Assembly: GCF_000981765.1 (NCBI RefSeq)
Contig: NZ_CP010975.1
Location: 1,984,001 to 2,048,000, forward strand
Length of the DNA: 64,000 bases
Source: Kangiella geojedonensis
Lineage (GTDB): Bacteria > Pseudomonadota > Gammaproteobacteria > Enterobacterales > Kangiellaceae
Reading direction: 5' to 3'
Positions within the stretch are counted from its first letter, which is position 1. Each line of letters opens with the position of its first letter. A program made the translations under genes and the position numbers. Of this stretch, positions 1-8,791 are shown piece after piece. The notes beneath the pieces were generated by a model, which ran no database searches, was not told where the DNA came from, and saw nothing but the letters and a program-made list of their open reading frames with translations.

Positions 1-43
1 ACTCTTGTTTTAGCGGTAAGGTGTTAAAGGCGACGTGACTCAT
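1..43 (-). CDS. Partial 5' end of a probable DEAD-box RNA helicase (DbpA-like)
   Basis: Reading leftward from an ATG at 43 gives MSHVAFNTLPLKQE, running off the window edge. An AGGA-type ribosome binding site lies about 8 bases upstream. The F-x-x-LPL start resembles the N-terminus of DEAD-box helicases of the DbpA group, which act in 50S subunit assembly. Only 14 residues are visible, so the family is a guess and the only firm statement is that a leftward gene probably starts here. Confidence 0.35.
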   Translation of the reverse strand, partial: MSHVAFNTLPLKQE

Positions 44-272
44 GATGGTATCCTAGTATATTCGAGATAAGGCATTCATACAGTGAAAATGCTTCGGTCT
101 TGTTGAGCTACCTTCAGAACTGAGATATCGCACGCAGTAAGGCAGAGAAATCGGCTTTTGGCCTGTGTGAATTATAAACAGTGGTTGACGCTTATGAAAG
201 GCTTAATCCCAGTTTGTCTAACAAAGATTGGCTGATATGGTCAATGAGCTGCGCCGATACCATGGAGCGTTA
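44..272. other. Intergenic region, no gene seen
   Basis: About 230 bases between the leftward partial gene and the terminator of the lipoprotein gene. No open frame with a plausible start was found. It should hold the promoter of the partial helicase-like gene, but no convincing -35/-10 pair was recognised. Confidence 0.5.
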
Positions 273-300
273 CAAAAAAGCCGTGCTAAACACGGCTTTT
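273..300 (-). terminator. Intrinsic terminator of the lipoprotein gene
   Basis: The stem AAAAGCCGTG / CACGGCTTTT with loop TTTAG is followed by a T-run when read leftward. It lies just past the stop of the lipoprotein gene at 315. Confidence 0.85.
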
Positions 301-314
301 GAAGAGAGACTTTG

Positions 315-1163
315 TTATTGCGCTTGATCTGCAAGCCAACGAGTATAAGTCCAACCACTGTTCTTCTGTCCATCGATCTCAAAATTGATTTTTATTTTCT
401 CAAAAGGAAACTCACCCTGCCCCTTCGAATACAACTCTTTTGCTCTTAGAGTGTACTCGCCAAGCTCTTCAATAGTTACCGTAACTGCTGAAGCGGACTT
501 ATTGGCTGTGCATTTTCCACTATTTAAAAACTCAGTAACCTCGGCATTATTCGACTTACCTCTGAGCAATATATCCAGACTCGTTACATGAAGCGGTGTT
601 TTACAACTGACAAACACATTGTTGGGTTTAATATTTAGTTTTTCGCCGATCAACTCATCAAACTTTGGATCATACGATAAACCTAACCAACGTGGGTCAT
701 CGGTCAATACGCGCCCTCGGTCGGTTGACGCTACATCATCAAATAAAACGCGGTACTGTTTACCATCGATGTCAATATGAAGGGTAATGTCTTGCTTTAG
801 ATCCCCTTCTTCCAGCTCATCAAACTCAACTTTGGCCAATGTTGCGTTGTCCCAGCCACCGTTCATCTTACCGTAAGCAATGATTTCATTGACTGCTTCG
901 CTAGTTTTTCGCTTTTGTTTTGCCACCCGCTGACTAACCTCTTGTGGGCTAGGCTTTTTGCTGGTCGCTTTTTGCTTGTTGCCTTCGGATATTAACCAGT
1001 AGTAATCATCTTCATTTGCATTAAGTTTGATAATAGCTTCTGATTGACCTTGTTTTAACTGTTCAAACAGTCTCTCACCAAATGCTTTAGGATCTTCAGT
1101 ACCACCACACGCTACAAGTAAAGCCGACACGCTTAATGCGCCAAGAGTTTTGGAAAAATTCAT
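315..1163 (-). CDS. Hypothetical lipoprotein
   Basis: 282 residues. The N-terminus MNFSKTLGALSVSALLVACGG is a lipoprotein signal peptide with the lipobox LVAC, so the mature protein is expected to be lipid-anchored at Cys19 and exported. The rest is hydrophilic and mixed alpha/beta, with a Lys/Gln-rich stretch around residues 64-88. I do not recognise the family. It stands alone, with its own terminator downstream. Residue 33 onward (RLFEQLKQGQSEA) resembles the start of secreted proteins of unknown function that accompany DUF-type lipoproteins, but no function can be assigned. Confidence 0.8.
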   Translation of the reverse strand: MNFSKTLGALSVSALLVACGGTEDPKAFGERLFEQLKQGQSEAIIKLNANEDDYYWLISEGNKQKATSKKPSPQEVSQRVAKQKRKTSEAVNEIIAYGKMNGGWDNATLAKVEFDELEEGDLKQDITLHIDIDGKQYRVLFDDVASTDRGRVLTDDPRWLGLSYDPKFDELIGEKLNIKPNNVFVSCKTPLHVTSLDILLRGKSNNAEVTEFLNSGKCTANKSASAVTVTIEELGEYTLRAKELYSKGQGEFPFEKIKINFEIDGQKNSGWTYTRWLADQAQ

Positions 1164-1304
1164 AAATTCCCCGAATTATAATTTATTAAGTTTTAATGAT
1201 TTTATTAATGTTAAGACGAAATCTTTAGTTATCGTCTTAGGCAAGCCAGAATGAAGTATAGATATCCCACTGATTAATATCAATTTTTATTGCATAAGCA
1301 ATCA

Positions 1305-2510
1305 CTATTGTAACTTTGTCTTAATTATCGACTCACTGTGTAACGTTTTATGCACGGGGCATAAATCTGCGATTTCCAGCAGTCGCTGGCGTTGTTCTGG
1401 TGTGATGTCTCCTTCGATACTAATGGTCCTTGCGAACTGGTCCACTTTGGCAGTCTTGTCTTTACAGTGATCGCAATCTTCGGCATGTACCTTGTCGTGG
1501 CTGACGTTGACGATGACCTTGGATACTTCGAGTTTCTTGCGGCGTGCATACATATTTAAAGTCATGGCGGTACAGGTACCTAATGCAGTCGATAAGTAAT
1601 CATACGGTGTTGGACCTAGATTGGTGCCACCCAGCCGTTCTGGTTCATCCGCGAGAAACTCATGACCATTGGCATTAACATGGTTTAAGAAGCCTTCACT
1701 GGTTTGTGCGGCGACCACCACGTTATCTTTTGCTTCGGGTATTTCGGTTTTTTCTTTAAGGTCGATGTACCGTCTCGCCCAGCTTGCTAGGACATGGCCC
1801 GCATACATTGAATCTTCGGTCTTGCTGATGAGGTGGTCGGCTTTATCCAGCGTAATAAAACTCTTAGGATGTAACGCTGATTTGTAAATTGTCTCCGCTT
1901 CACTAATCGATACTGTGTCGTCAATCGGCGAATGCATCACCATCAAGGCTTTGCCCAGACTGCGATAATCCATTTTGTGGTTATGAACGTCATCGACAAA
2001 ACATTGTTTGAAAGTGAAAGGACGGCCTGCTAAATGTACCGTTGCTTGCCCTTCTTGCTTTAAGGTTTCAAGCTCAGACTCTAAATGGTGCAGCACATGC
2101 TCAGGGGATGCTGGCGAGCCGAGAGTAGCGACAGCTTTTGCCGACGGAATATTTTTAGCAGCCGCTAATATCGCGGTGCCTCCTAAAGAATGTCCTACGA
2201 TGATCTGTGGTGCTTCGTATTCTTGGCCTAAAAACTCAGCCGCATCTATCAGATCATTAACGTTGGTGGTAAAACTGGTGTCCGCAAAGTCACCCTTACT
2301 CGCGCCCAGCCCTGTAAAGTCAAAACGCAAGGTCGCAATTCCTTCGTCGGCCAGCGCATTCGCGATATTCACCGCTGAATTGATATTCTTAGTGCAGGTA
2401 AAGCAATGAGCAAAGAGCGCATAAGCTTGGGTGACTCGATGCTCGGGGAAGTGAATCACCCCCGATAAGTTAAAGCCATCTTTTGTGGTAAAGTTTACTT
2501 TCTTCTGCAT
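1305..2510 (-). CDS. Alpha/beta hydrolase-OsmC fusion protein
   Basis: 401 residues in two domains. Residues 1-255 are an alpha/beta hydrolase with the nucleophile elbow GHSLGG (Ser108), an Asp near 196 (SPIDDTV) and a late His (KADHLIS). Residues 265-400 are an OsmC/Ohr-type domain with two cysteines, in GTCTAMT and in DLCPVHKTL, the usual peroxidase pair that reduces organic hydroperoxides. This bifunctional arrangement is known in proteobacteria. A plausible role is removal of lipid or organic peroxides after ester cleavage, but the substrate is not known. It is cytoplasmic (no signal peptide) and monocistronic as far as can be seen. Confidence 0.88.
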   Translation of the reverse strand: MQKKVNFTTKDGFNLSGVIHFPEHRVTQAYALFAHCFTCTKNINSAVNIANALADEGIATLRFDFTGLGASKGDFADTSFTTNVNDLIDAAEFLGQEYEAPQIIVGHSLGGTAILAAAKNIPSAKAVATLGSPASPEHVLHHLESELETLKQEGQATVHLAGRPFTFKQCFVDDVHNHKMDYRSLGKALMVMHSPIDDTVSISEAETIYKSALHPKSFITLDKADHLISKTEDSMYAGHVLASWARRYIDLKEKTEIPEAKDNVVVAAQTSEGFLNHVNANGHEFLADEPERLGGTNLGPTPYDYLSTALGTCTAMTLNMYARRKKLEVSKVIVNVSHDKVHAEDCDHCKDKTAKVDQFARTISIEGDITPEQRQRLLEIADLCPVHKTLHSESIIKTKLQ

Positions 2511-2589
2511 CAGACCATCTCCTTTCGTTCGACATTAACTATCAGATGGCTAAGCGCTGCTTTTGTTACAAAGCCATCACTCCCCTGCT

Positions 2590-4305
2590 CTAAAGAGTCA
2601 TACCCATTTCACTGTGCAACTGATCAATCAAGTCATCCACGTCATTGGAGTTTAGCAGGTACTTGGCGATAACTTCCTTACCGCCATCCTTAGTGTTTAC
2701 AGCAATATGATAATACTGCTTATCGCCGGAACTCATGTTGCTGGCACGCGTGATTTTCTCTATATCACTTTTATTGAAGCGATAGGTTTTATTAAATAGC
2801 GCACCTTTTTTACAGATTAACTCTCCAGAGCTGACCGCAATTCGACTTCTAAAGAGCAACATGTTTAGACCAATTAAAAACACAATAAACCCGATTCCAC
2901 CAAAGGCTATCAGGAAAAGATAGCTGGTTTCAGCGATGAAGATACCTAACCCGATGGAGAAAAACACCAGGCCAAAGGTTAATGTGGATATACCTAAGGC
3001 TTTATGTCGAAATGGTCGGAAGTAATATTCCTTGCCGTAATTAGAAAAGGATTCGATAACATCGAGGTAACGCCAGTTACCGCCTTTAGACGGTGCAGTC
3101 TCGTCAGAACCCTGCTCACTAAACAAATCTTCTTGTGGCGGCTCGATTTCCAATCGATGCGCGACGACAAACGCTGGCAGTTCAAACAGAAGCTGTAAAT
3201 CTGGCCCTTTTTGTTTTTGCTCAACCTTTAGAATCCATTCAATCCTGTTATTAATATCCGAGTCACTCGACTCCGGCCACCCTTCTGGAATCTTGACTTC
3301 AAAGTCCACGGCAAACTGTCGCGACTGATGTTGCTGTACCGTGAGCCTTTGATCATCCTGCCATAGGAGTTTAGTGGTGGTTCTGGTTTCTTTACCGCTG
3401 CGACGACGCGTTACTTTTTGGCAACTCAGGGTTAGCATGACCTCACGTTCCTTGAGATCACCATTAATAATGATGGTTCCAGAGTTACGCCCGCCGATTA
3501 CTAAAGGCGTTTGCTTTAACACCAGCTTTGAATCACCAAACGCTTTCTCCCTACGGTAGTAAATTACCACCAAGGCTATGAGGCCTAAACCAACGAGCGG
3601 AAATAAAAACACCAAGAGTTGTAGAGGTTCTTTTAAATAATTGCCCTCATGAAGCACCGCGATAGTGCCCGGCAGAGAAATCAGGTTCCAAATAATGGCG
3701 AAGCCCAGCATGACTTTAAAAGCACCTTTAGTTTTGCACTTGAAATCATTACCCTGCCACTCTTTGCGCCATAACCAAGGTTCTTCACTGTGCGCTTCCT
3801 GCAAGACTTCTTTCTCAGCTAAGCGCTTAGCGCCCCAGCGACTCCACAGCATGATTCCGAGACCGATACCACCGAATACCAATAAGAAGATAGAGTGAAA
3901 GCCCAACATTCCCCAGCGCATGGTTCTATCGAGCACACTTTCTTGCGGGTTTTCTGGGTTCACGTAGGCTTTGAGTTTCTTCTGACTACTGGCACGCTGT
4001 AGGTTACGGTAGAGCTGCTTCTGGTAGCTACCGATATTATCTGTGCCCGAATAAAAAGTCACTTGGTTCGATTGGTAGTCGTTGCCATTAAAACGATATC
4101 GATAGGAGCCTTTTACGCCATAGGTCGTGCTGCCGTCATCGGTAGAAGATACTTGCTCTAAGTTAATTATCTTCGCCTCTACAACAGACCAATCTTGCGC
4201 TCGCCAGACGTTAACGCTGGAGAAGAGTCCCCAAATAAAGATACCCAGCCCAGCAATAAAAAATATGCCGCCAAAGGCGGTTAAACAGCCTGTTCCTTTT
4301 TTCAT
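2590..4305 (-). CDS. DUF3592-type membrane protein
   Basis: 571 residues. An N-terminal membrane helix (about 8-28) is followed by an extracytoplasmic part with DGSTTYGVKGSYRYRFNG and then a second helix (about 133-153); this layout is the DUF3592 pattern. Two further helices lie near 195-250 and two more near 437-490, followed by a soluble C-terminal part resembling a bacterial PH-like domain (GELICKKGALFNKTYRFN). Function is unknown; DUF3592 proteins are inner-membrane proteins without a settled role. It is transcribed alone, divergently from the gene at 4499. Confidence 0.7.
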   Translation of the reverse strand: MKKGTGCLTAFGGIFFIAGLGIFIWGLFSSVNVWRAQDWSVVEAKIINLEQVSSTDDGSTTYGVKGSYRYRFNGNDYQSNQVTFYSGTDNIGSYQKQLYRNLQRASSQKKLKAYVNPENPQESVLDRTMRWGMLGFHSIFLLVFGGIGLGIMLWSRWGAKRLAEKEVLQEAHSEEPWLWRKEWQGNDFKCKTKGAFKVMLGFAIIWNLISLPGTIAVLHEGNYLKEPLQLLVFLFPLVGLGLIALVVIYYRREKAFGDSKLVLKQTPLVIGGRNSGTIIINGDLKEREVMLTLSCQKVTRRRSGKETRTTTKLLWQDDQRLTVQQHQSRQFAVDFEVKIPEGWPESSDSDINNRIEWILKVEQKQKGPDLQLLFELPAFVVAHRLEIEPPQEDLFSEQGSDETAPSKGGNWRYLDVIESFSNYGKEYYFRPFRHKALGISTLTFGLVFFSIGLGIFIAETSYLFLIAFGGIGFIVFLIGLNMLLFRSRIAVSSGELICKKGALFNKTYRFNKSDIEKITRASNMSSGDKQYYHIAVNTKDGGKEVIAKYLLNSNDVDDLIDQLHSEMGMTL

Positions 4306-4498
4306 GACACCAACTCTTTAGGTTAATTACCTCTAAAGTAGCAGAATTGGTCTAATTAAAACAACATCTTAGAGCATGAATCCGGCATCCTAAAAAAGGG
4401 TTAACCCATTAGGGCGATAGGCAGCATAAGCCTCTCACCGTATAAATATAAGGGTAGCTTACTCATAAACTACAACCACCTACTGAAGGAGCAGAAAA

Positions 4499-5221
4499 AT
4501 GAATCAACCAGAACGCACCCTTTATAAAGGGCAAAAATTAGTTGCTGTAATAGAAGATGAGACCAACGGTCAAATGCTCATGAAGCGTGAATATGAAATA
4601 CTCGATGTCCCAGAAGATGGTGACCTTGAGAAAGGTTTAAAAACACAACTGGTGAACGAAGAATGGGGCTCGCCTGAAGCAAAAGCGATACACTCAGTCA
4701 AAGCTGAGAAGGGCGATCCAGCCAAAACCGCTTTAGAAGTCACTAAGTTCGCTTGGGACTTTATCAAAGATAATAAAGCTGTCAGTAACGCTAAAGACAC
4801 CACGACATCAATTATCATCAAAGGCACGGACCCGCTCGACTACGAAAAGGCACGCGAAGGAAAAAGTGTTGATGTCCGCTTCTATGTTCACGACTCTATT
4901 ATCAAGGATTGGATTCTAGTCGATACGACCTCTCGTCTGGAAGGAACCTACCACGCTACACCGTCCAAACCTGACATCGCTAATGGACACTACATGCCTT
5001 CTGTCCACTTCAATGTGGTTAAGATTTTTGTAGCCTTTTCATTCCGCCTAGATGCTCATGCTGAAGTGACAGCACCATCAAACCTTGGCACCAAGGATAA
5101 TGTTCAACCCCAAGTTAAGATCCATGCCAAGTTTAAGGTTAACTGGTTCGACAGCAAGACTCATACAGCGACATTTATCGCTAATGGTGTGGGTGGCTTT
5201 AGATTTGCGGGGTGGAATTAA
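4499..5221 (+). CDS. Hypothetical protein, 240 aa
   Basis: A strong AAGGAG site sits 7 bases before the ATG. There is no signal peptide or membrane helix. The N-terminal half is charged and the C-terminal half, from about residue 100, is predicted to be beta-rich with alternating hydrophobic residues (VDVRFYVHDS, VHFNVVKIFVAFSF). I do not recognise the family. It ends with FANGVGGFRFAGWN-like aromatic residues and is followed at once by a strong terminator, so it is a single-gene unit. Confidence 0.75.
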   Translation: MNQPERTLYKGQKLVAVIEDETNGQMLMKREYEILDVPEDGDLEKGLKTQLVNEEWGSPEAKAIHSVKAEKGDPAKTALEVTKFAWDFIKDNKAVSNAKDTTTSIIIKGTDPLDYEKAREGKSVDVRFYVHDSIIKDWILVDTTSRLEGTYHATPSKPDIANGHYMPSVHFNVVKIFVAFSFRLDAHAEVTAPSNLGTKDNVQPQVKIHAKFKVNWFDSKTHTATFIANGVGGFRFAGWN

Positions 5222-5237
5222 TACTGGACTTGCCACT

Positions 5238-5263
5238 AAAAAAGAGGGCCTCGCCCTCTTTTA
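5238..5263 (+). terminator. Intrinsic terminator after the 240-aa gene
   Basis: Stem AAAGAGGGC / GCCCTCTTT with loop CTC and A/T tails on both sides. It can work in both directions and so may also serve the leftward gene ending at 5282. Confidence 0.88.
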
Positions 5264-5281
5264 TCACGTTACCAATGACTA

Positions 5282-5632
5282 CTAGGACACCGAAACGTTA
5301 ACTACCTTGATGTCACCGTCTTGAACCATCAAATGCAAAAAAGCTAAATACTCATTGCCTGATATCGTATACCACTGCTTCCAGTATAGACGTGCATCGG
5401 TTGCTTTACGCACAACCCCCATCAGCTCTCTTTCTGCAAAATACCCCAAGACCTTCTGGTAGCTTTTACATTGTTGTTCAAAATTCTCTTCAGTCACAAT
5501 ACGCTTCATATTATCGCTAAAATCGCGTACATGGCGCTCATAATCAATGTCCGTCGAAGCTTGCATTAAGTTATCCATAATCGGTTCTGCAATCGACAAA
5601 ATTTCAGATTCCGACATTTCTAACCAATTCAT
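5282..5632 (-). CDS. Hypothetical protein, 116 aa
   Basis: A GGAG site lies 8 bases before the ATG. The product is acidic, with no signal peptide or membrane segment. Predicted helices fill residues 1-60, followed by strands (DARLYWKQWYTISGNEYLAFLHLMVQ), a layout that suggests a small SnoaL/NTF2-like alpha+beta fold, though this is only an impression. No catalytic motif is visible. It is a single gene divergent from fabV. Confidence 0.65.
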   Translation of the reverse strand: MNWLEMSESEILSIAEPIMDNLMQASTDIDYERHVRDFSDNMKRIVTEENFEQQCKSYQKVLGYFAERELMGVVRKATDARLYWKQWYTISGNEYLAFLHLMVQDGDIKVVNVSVS

Positions 5633-5815
5633 AAGCGCTCCAAATCAATATTCATAAGAATTTATTAATAGCTTAACACTATCTCTCGCTGTCCTTATTT
5701 GAAAATACTTAAAAAGCACGATTGTTTCAAATTATTGATTCGCTATCTGGTAGTACCCCTTCTCCTCAAAAAAACGTTACAATAGCGCCATATTTTTGTT
5801 TGGAGTTGTTTTTGT

Positions 5816-6997
5816 ATGATTATTAAACCAAAAGTACGTGGCTTTGTTTGTACCACGTCGCACCCTCAGGGCTGTATTGCTCACGTTAATGAGCAAATTG
5901 AATATGTTAAAAATAATAAGCCTGAAGTGACGGCTGATAGCCCTAAGAATGTATTGGTTATCGGTTCTTCAACGGGTTACGGCTTGGCCTCACGCATCGT
6001 ATCAGCGTTTGGCTATGGCGCAAAAACCTTAGGTTTATTCTTCGAAAAAGAAGCATCCGAGAAGAAAACTGGCACAGCTGGCTGGTACAACAATCGTGGC
6101 TTTGAACTTGCGGCTGATGAAGCTGGCCTTTGGAATAAGTCGATTAATGGCGATGCTTTCTCACATCAAGCAAAAGAAGACGCGATTAAAATCATTAAAG
6201 AAGAGATGGGCAAAATCGATCTAGTGGTTTATTCGTTAGCCTCTCCTCGTCGCCAAGATCCTGACTCTGGCGAAGTGTACAAGTCAGTGCTTAAGCCTAT
6301 CGGCGAAGCGGTGACTGAGAAAACTTTGAATACTGATAAAGGCTTGGTTCACGATATTTCGATTGAGCCAGCGAGCGAAGAAGATATTCAAAACACCATT
6401 AAAGTGATGGGCGGCGAAGACTGGGAGCTTTGGATGAAAGCTCTAGACGAAGCTGGCGTCCTTGCGGATAACGTCAAAACCACTGCTTACACCTATATTG
6501 GTAAAAAGCTGACTTGGCCTATTTATGGTCACGCCACGATTGGTAAGGCGAAAGAAGATCTGGATCGTGCCTCTCATGCAATTCATGAAAAGCTACAGGA
6601 AAAATACAACGGTTCTGCGAACGTCTCAGTACTGAAAGCGGTAGTAACACAGGCCAGCTCAGCCATTCCAGTGATGCCTTTGTATATTTCATTGCTTTAC
6701 AAAGTGATGAAGGAAAATGGCGTCCACGAAGGGCCTATCGAGCAGATTCGTGAGTTAATCGTTGATCAAATGTATGGCGATAATGCGATTTACGATGATA
6801 CTCGTCGCTTCCGTGTCGATCTGAAAGAACTGGACGACAAGATTCAAGAAGAAGTTGAGCGCCTGTGGGACATTGCCTCTACTGAGAACATTGATGAGAT
6901 CTCGGACTACAAAGGCTATCAGCACGAATTCTTCAAGCTGTTTGGTTTTGAAGTCGATGGCGTGGATTACGATAAAGAGACCAGTCCAATCGTATAA
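5816..6997 (+). CDS. fabV: Enoyl-[ACP]/enoyl-CoA reductase FabV
   Basis: 393 residues, the normal FabV length. It catalyses the NAD(P)H-dependent last step of each fatty-acid elongation cycle, in the cytoplasm. The family start MIIKPKVRGFVCTTSHPQGC, the Rossmann loop VIGSSTGYGLASR (about 48-60) and the catalytic Tyr-x8-Lys pair (IYGHATIGKAK) are all present. FabV is the triclosan-insensitive alternative to FabI; no fabI is seen in this window. It is monocistronic with a strong terminator 20 bases downstream. Confidence 0.97.
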   Translation: MIIKPKVRGFVCTTSHPQGCIAHVNEQIEYVKNNKPEVTADSPKNVLVIGSSTGYGLASRIVSAFGYGAKTLGLFFEKEASEKKTGTAGWYNNRGFELAADEAGLWNKSINGDAFSHQAKEDAIKIIKEEMGKIDLVVYSLASPRRQDPDSGEVYKSVLKPIGEAVTEKTLNTDKGLVHDISIEPASEEDIQNTIKVMGGEDWELWMKALDEAGVLADNVKTTAYTYIGKKLTWPIYGHATIGKAKEDLDRASHAIHEKLQEKYNGSANVSVLKAVVTQASSAIPVMPLYISLLYKVMKENGVHEGPIEQIRELIVDQMYGDNAIYDDTRRFRVDLKELDDKIQEEVERLWDIASTENIDEISDYKGYQHEFFKLFGFEVDGVDYDKETSPIV

Positions 6998-7018
6998 TTC
7001 ATACTTCGTTACTGGTAC

Positions 7019-7047
7019 AAAAAAGGCACCTTCAAGGTGCCTTTTTA
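7019..7047 (+). terminator. fabV terminator
   Basis: Stem AAAAAGGCACC / GGTGCCTTTTT with loop TTCAA, ending in T's, just after the fabV stop. Confidence 0.92.
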
Positions 7048-7224
7048 TTAACGTCTCTTTACTCTCTCGAGCTGAACATTCTTCATACGACTCATATTTG
7101 CATTAATAATTCTTATCAAATACTCTTTAATGCAGATGTGGTTTTAGCATCAAGTCACCACTGCATAACCTGTCAGAATAATTTACATTCCCTTGTAAAA
7201 CAATCACTTCTAAACGTGGATTGG

Positions 7225-7252
7225 TTAACATTATTACATTGTACGGTATAGA
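7225..7252 (+). promoter_or_regulatory. Candidate promoter of a small RNA
   Basis: TTAACA at 7225-7230 and TATAGA at 7247-7252 are separated by 16 bases, a fair sigma-70 match, in a stretch with no gene. It points to the orphan terminator at 7361-7387. Confidence 0.4.
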
Positions 7253-7258
7253 AAAAAT

Positions 7259-7388
7259 GAATTAATACAGTTAATCTATACCCATGTTTGAGCATCATTG
7301 TCTTCCCTACACTCAGACAAGTTAATTTGGAAAATTTAGTTTATCAATGCGCAAGCCATTAGCCCACCACCTGGTGGGCTCTTTTTTG
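7259..7388 (+). ncRNA. Candidate small RNA
   Basis: A 385-base gap between fabV and the LON-domain gene contains a strong rightward terminator (stem AGCCCACC / GGTGGGCT, then CTTTTTT, 7361-7387), yet fabV already ends with its own terminator at 7047 and no open frame lies between them. With the promoter-like pair at 7225-7252 this would give a transcript of about 130 bases. I recognise no known RNA family. The terminator is clearly visible; the transcript is inferred. Confidence 0.35.
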
Positions 7389-7431
7389 GGCACTCAAAAA
7401 GTTCTTACTGATTAACCGATATAAATTCAGC

Positions 7432-8037
7432 CTACTTCAACCAGGCGAGCATTTGGTAGAGCATGGCGATTCTGGTTTCAAGCTGGCTCTCTTCTAAGAT
7501 GGCTTGCTTTTGGGGCTCTGACACGGGCAGAAACTCTGTTAAGCGTTCAACGATAAAGTCCATGTGTTGCCAACGCTCAGGCGCTTCTAGAATTTCTACT
7601 TGAGGGTGCTTACCTAAATCAGTCAAGAGACTAATCAATTCGTGCTGTTGCTCACCAATCAACTCTTGCGGTAGGTTTTCGAGGAAAGAAACATTGCCGC
7701 TAATGAGGTTGTCCGGCAGCGTCGACGTGGAGTTAATTGTCACTCGCTGCTTGCCGAGGCAAGTAATCAGCAAAATCCCATCTTCTCGTTGATCAAAGTC
7801 GACAATCTCAACATAAGTGCCGCAGGAAAAAGGCGTCGCGGGAATGCCCGTTTCATTGCCTTTTTTAATCAAGCAGGTAACAAAGCCCTGATTGTTAGAA
7901 AGCTGGCGAGCAATCATATCCAGATAGCGCTGCTCGAAAATTTGCAGTCGAAGCACACTATCTGGAAAAACTACCCGCTGGAGAGGGAAAACTGGAAGGA
8001 CTTGGTTGTCACTTCCTGTATTGTCGGTATTAGGCAC
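7432..8037 (-). CDS. LON N-terminal (substrate-binding) domain protein
   Basis: 201 residues consisting only of the Lon substrate-recognition domain: LPVFPLQRVVFPDSVLRLQ at the N-terminus and IFEQRYLDMI. The AAA ATPase and protease parts of Lon are absent, as is normal for this stand-alone family (related to the cereblon/PUA-like fold). Function is not established; a substrate adaptor role is often suggested. Its start overlaps the yadH stop by 8 bases, so it is the third gene of the yadG-yadH transcription unit. Confidence 0.88.
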   Translation of the reverse strand: MPNTDNTGSDNQVLPVFPLQRVVFPDSVLRLQIFEQRYLDMIARQLSNNQGFVTCLIKKGNETGIPATPFSCGTYVEIVDFDQREDGILLITCLGKQRVTINSTSTLPDNLISGNVSFLENLPQELIGEQQHELISLLTDLGKHPQVEILEAPERWQHMDFIVERLTEFLPVSEPQKQAILEESQLETRIAMLYQMLAWLK

Positions 8038-8791
8038 GTAAGCCTATACCTCGGTTCAGCAAGTACATGGCAAAACTGGTCAATATTGCGATAAAGACCA
8101 AAATAATGGCGAAAGCGATACCAATCTGGATATCAGACTTGCCCAAGAAGCCATAACGGAAGGCGTTAACCATATAAATAATCGGATTTAACTTCGACAC
8201 ACCCTGCCAGAATTCTGGTAACAAGCTGATCGAGTAGAACACACCGCCCAAGTAAGTTAGCGGCGTTAAGATAAAGGTGGGAACAATCGCCACATCATCA
8301 AACTTCTTGGCGAATACCGCGTTAATCAGGCCACCAATGGCGAACAAAATTGACGTTAGTAATACCACACTAATCACGACCCAGAAGTTATGAATCTGCA
8401 AGTCGACAAAGAAAGACGCGACAATGGTGACGATTAAGCCGGTGAACAAGCCACGCAAGACACCACCGCCAACGTAGCCAGCCAGAATGACCCAATTCGA
8501 TACAGGCGACACTATCATTTCTTCAATCGAGCGTTGGTACTTTGAGCTGAAGAACGACGACACCACGTTACCGTATGAATTGGTAATGACCGACATCATG
8601 ATCAAGCCCGGCACGATGTATTCCATATAGCCGAAACCATCCATCTCGCCCACTCTTGAGCCAATCAAGTTACCAAATATCACGAAGTATAGGGTCATGG
8701 TAATTGCTGGTGGTAATAAGGTCTGTGACCAGATACGAGTCCAGCGAGTAATCTCTTTAACAACAATGGTTTGGAAAGCAACTAAATTCAT
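8030..8791 (-). CDS. yadH: ABC-2 type transporter permease YadH
   Basis: 253 residues with about six membrane helices and strong similarity to E. coli YadH throughout (TRIWSQTLLPPAITMTLYF near 17, PLTYLGGVFYSISLLPEFW near 180). It forms the membrane part of an ABC exporter with YadG; the substrate is unknown. It overlaps the preceding yadG by 4 bases (ATGA), which suggests coupled translation. Confidence 0.94.
   Translation of the reverse strand: MNLVAFQTIVVKEITRWTRIWSQTLLPPAITMTLYFVIFGNLIGSRVGEMDGFGYMEYIVPGLIMMSVITNSYGNVVSSFFSSKYQRSIEEMIVSPVSNWVILAGYVGGGVLRGLFTGLIVTIVASFFVDLQIHNFWVVISVVLLTSILFAIGGLINAVFAKKFDDVAIVPTFILTPLTYLGGVFYSISLLPEFWQGVSKLNPIIYMVNAFRYGFLGKSDIQIGIAFAIILVFIAILTSFAMYLLNRGIGLRA

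Noticed and set aside
2008-2409. 133-aa open frame on the plus strand
   Set aside because: Opposite the hydrolase-OsmC gene; shadow of strongly conserved codons.
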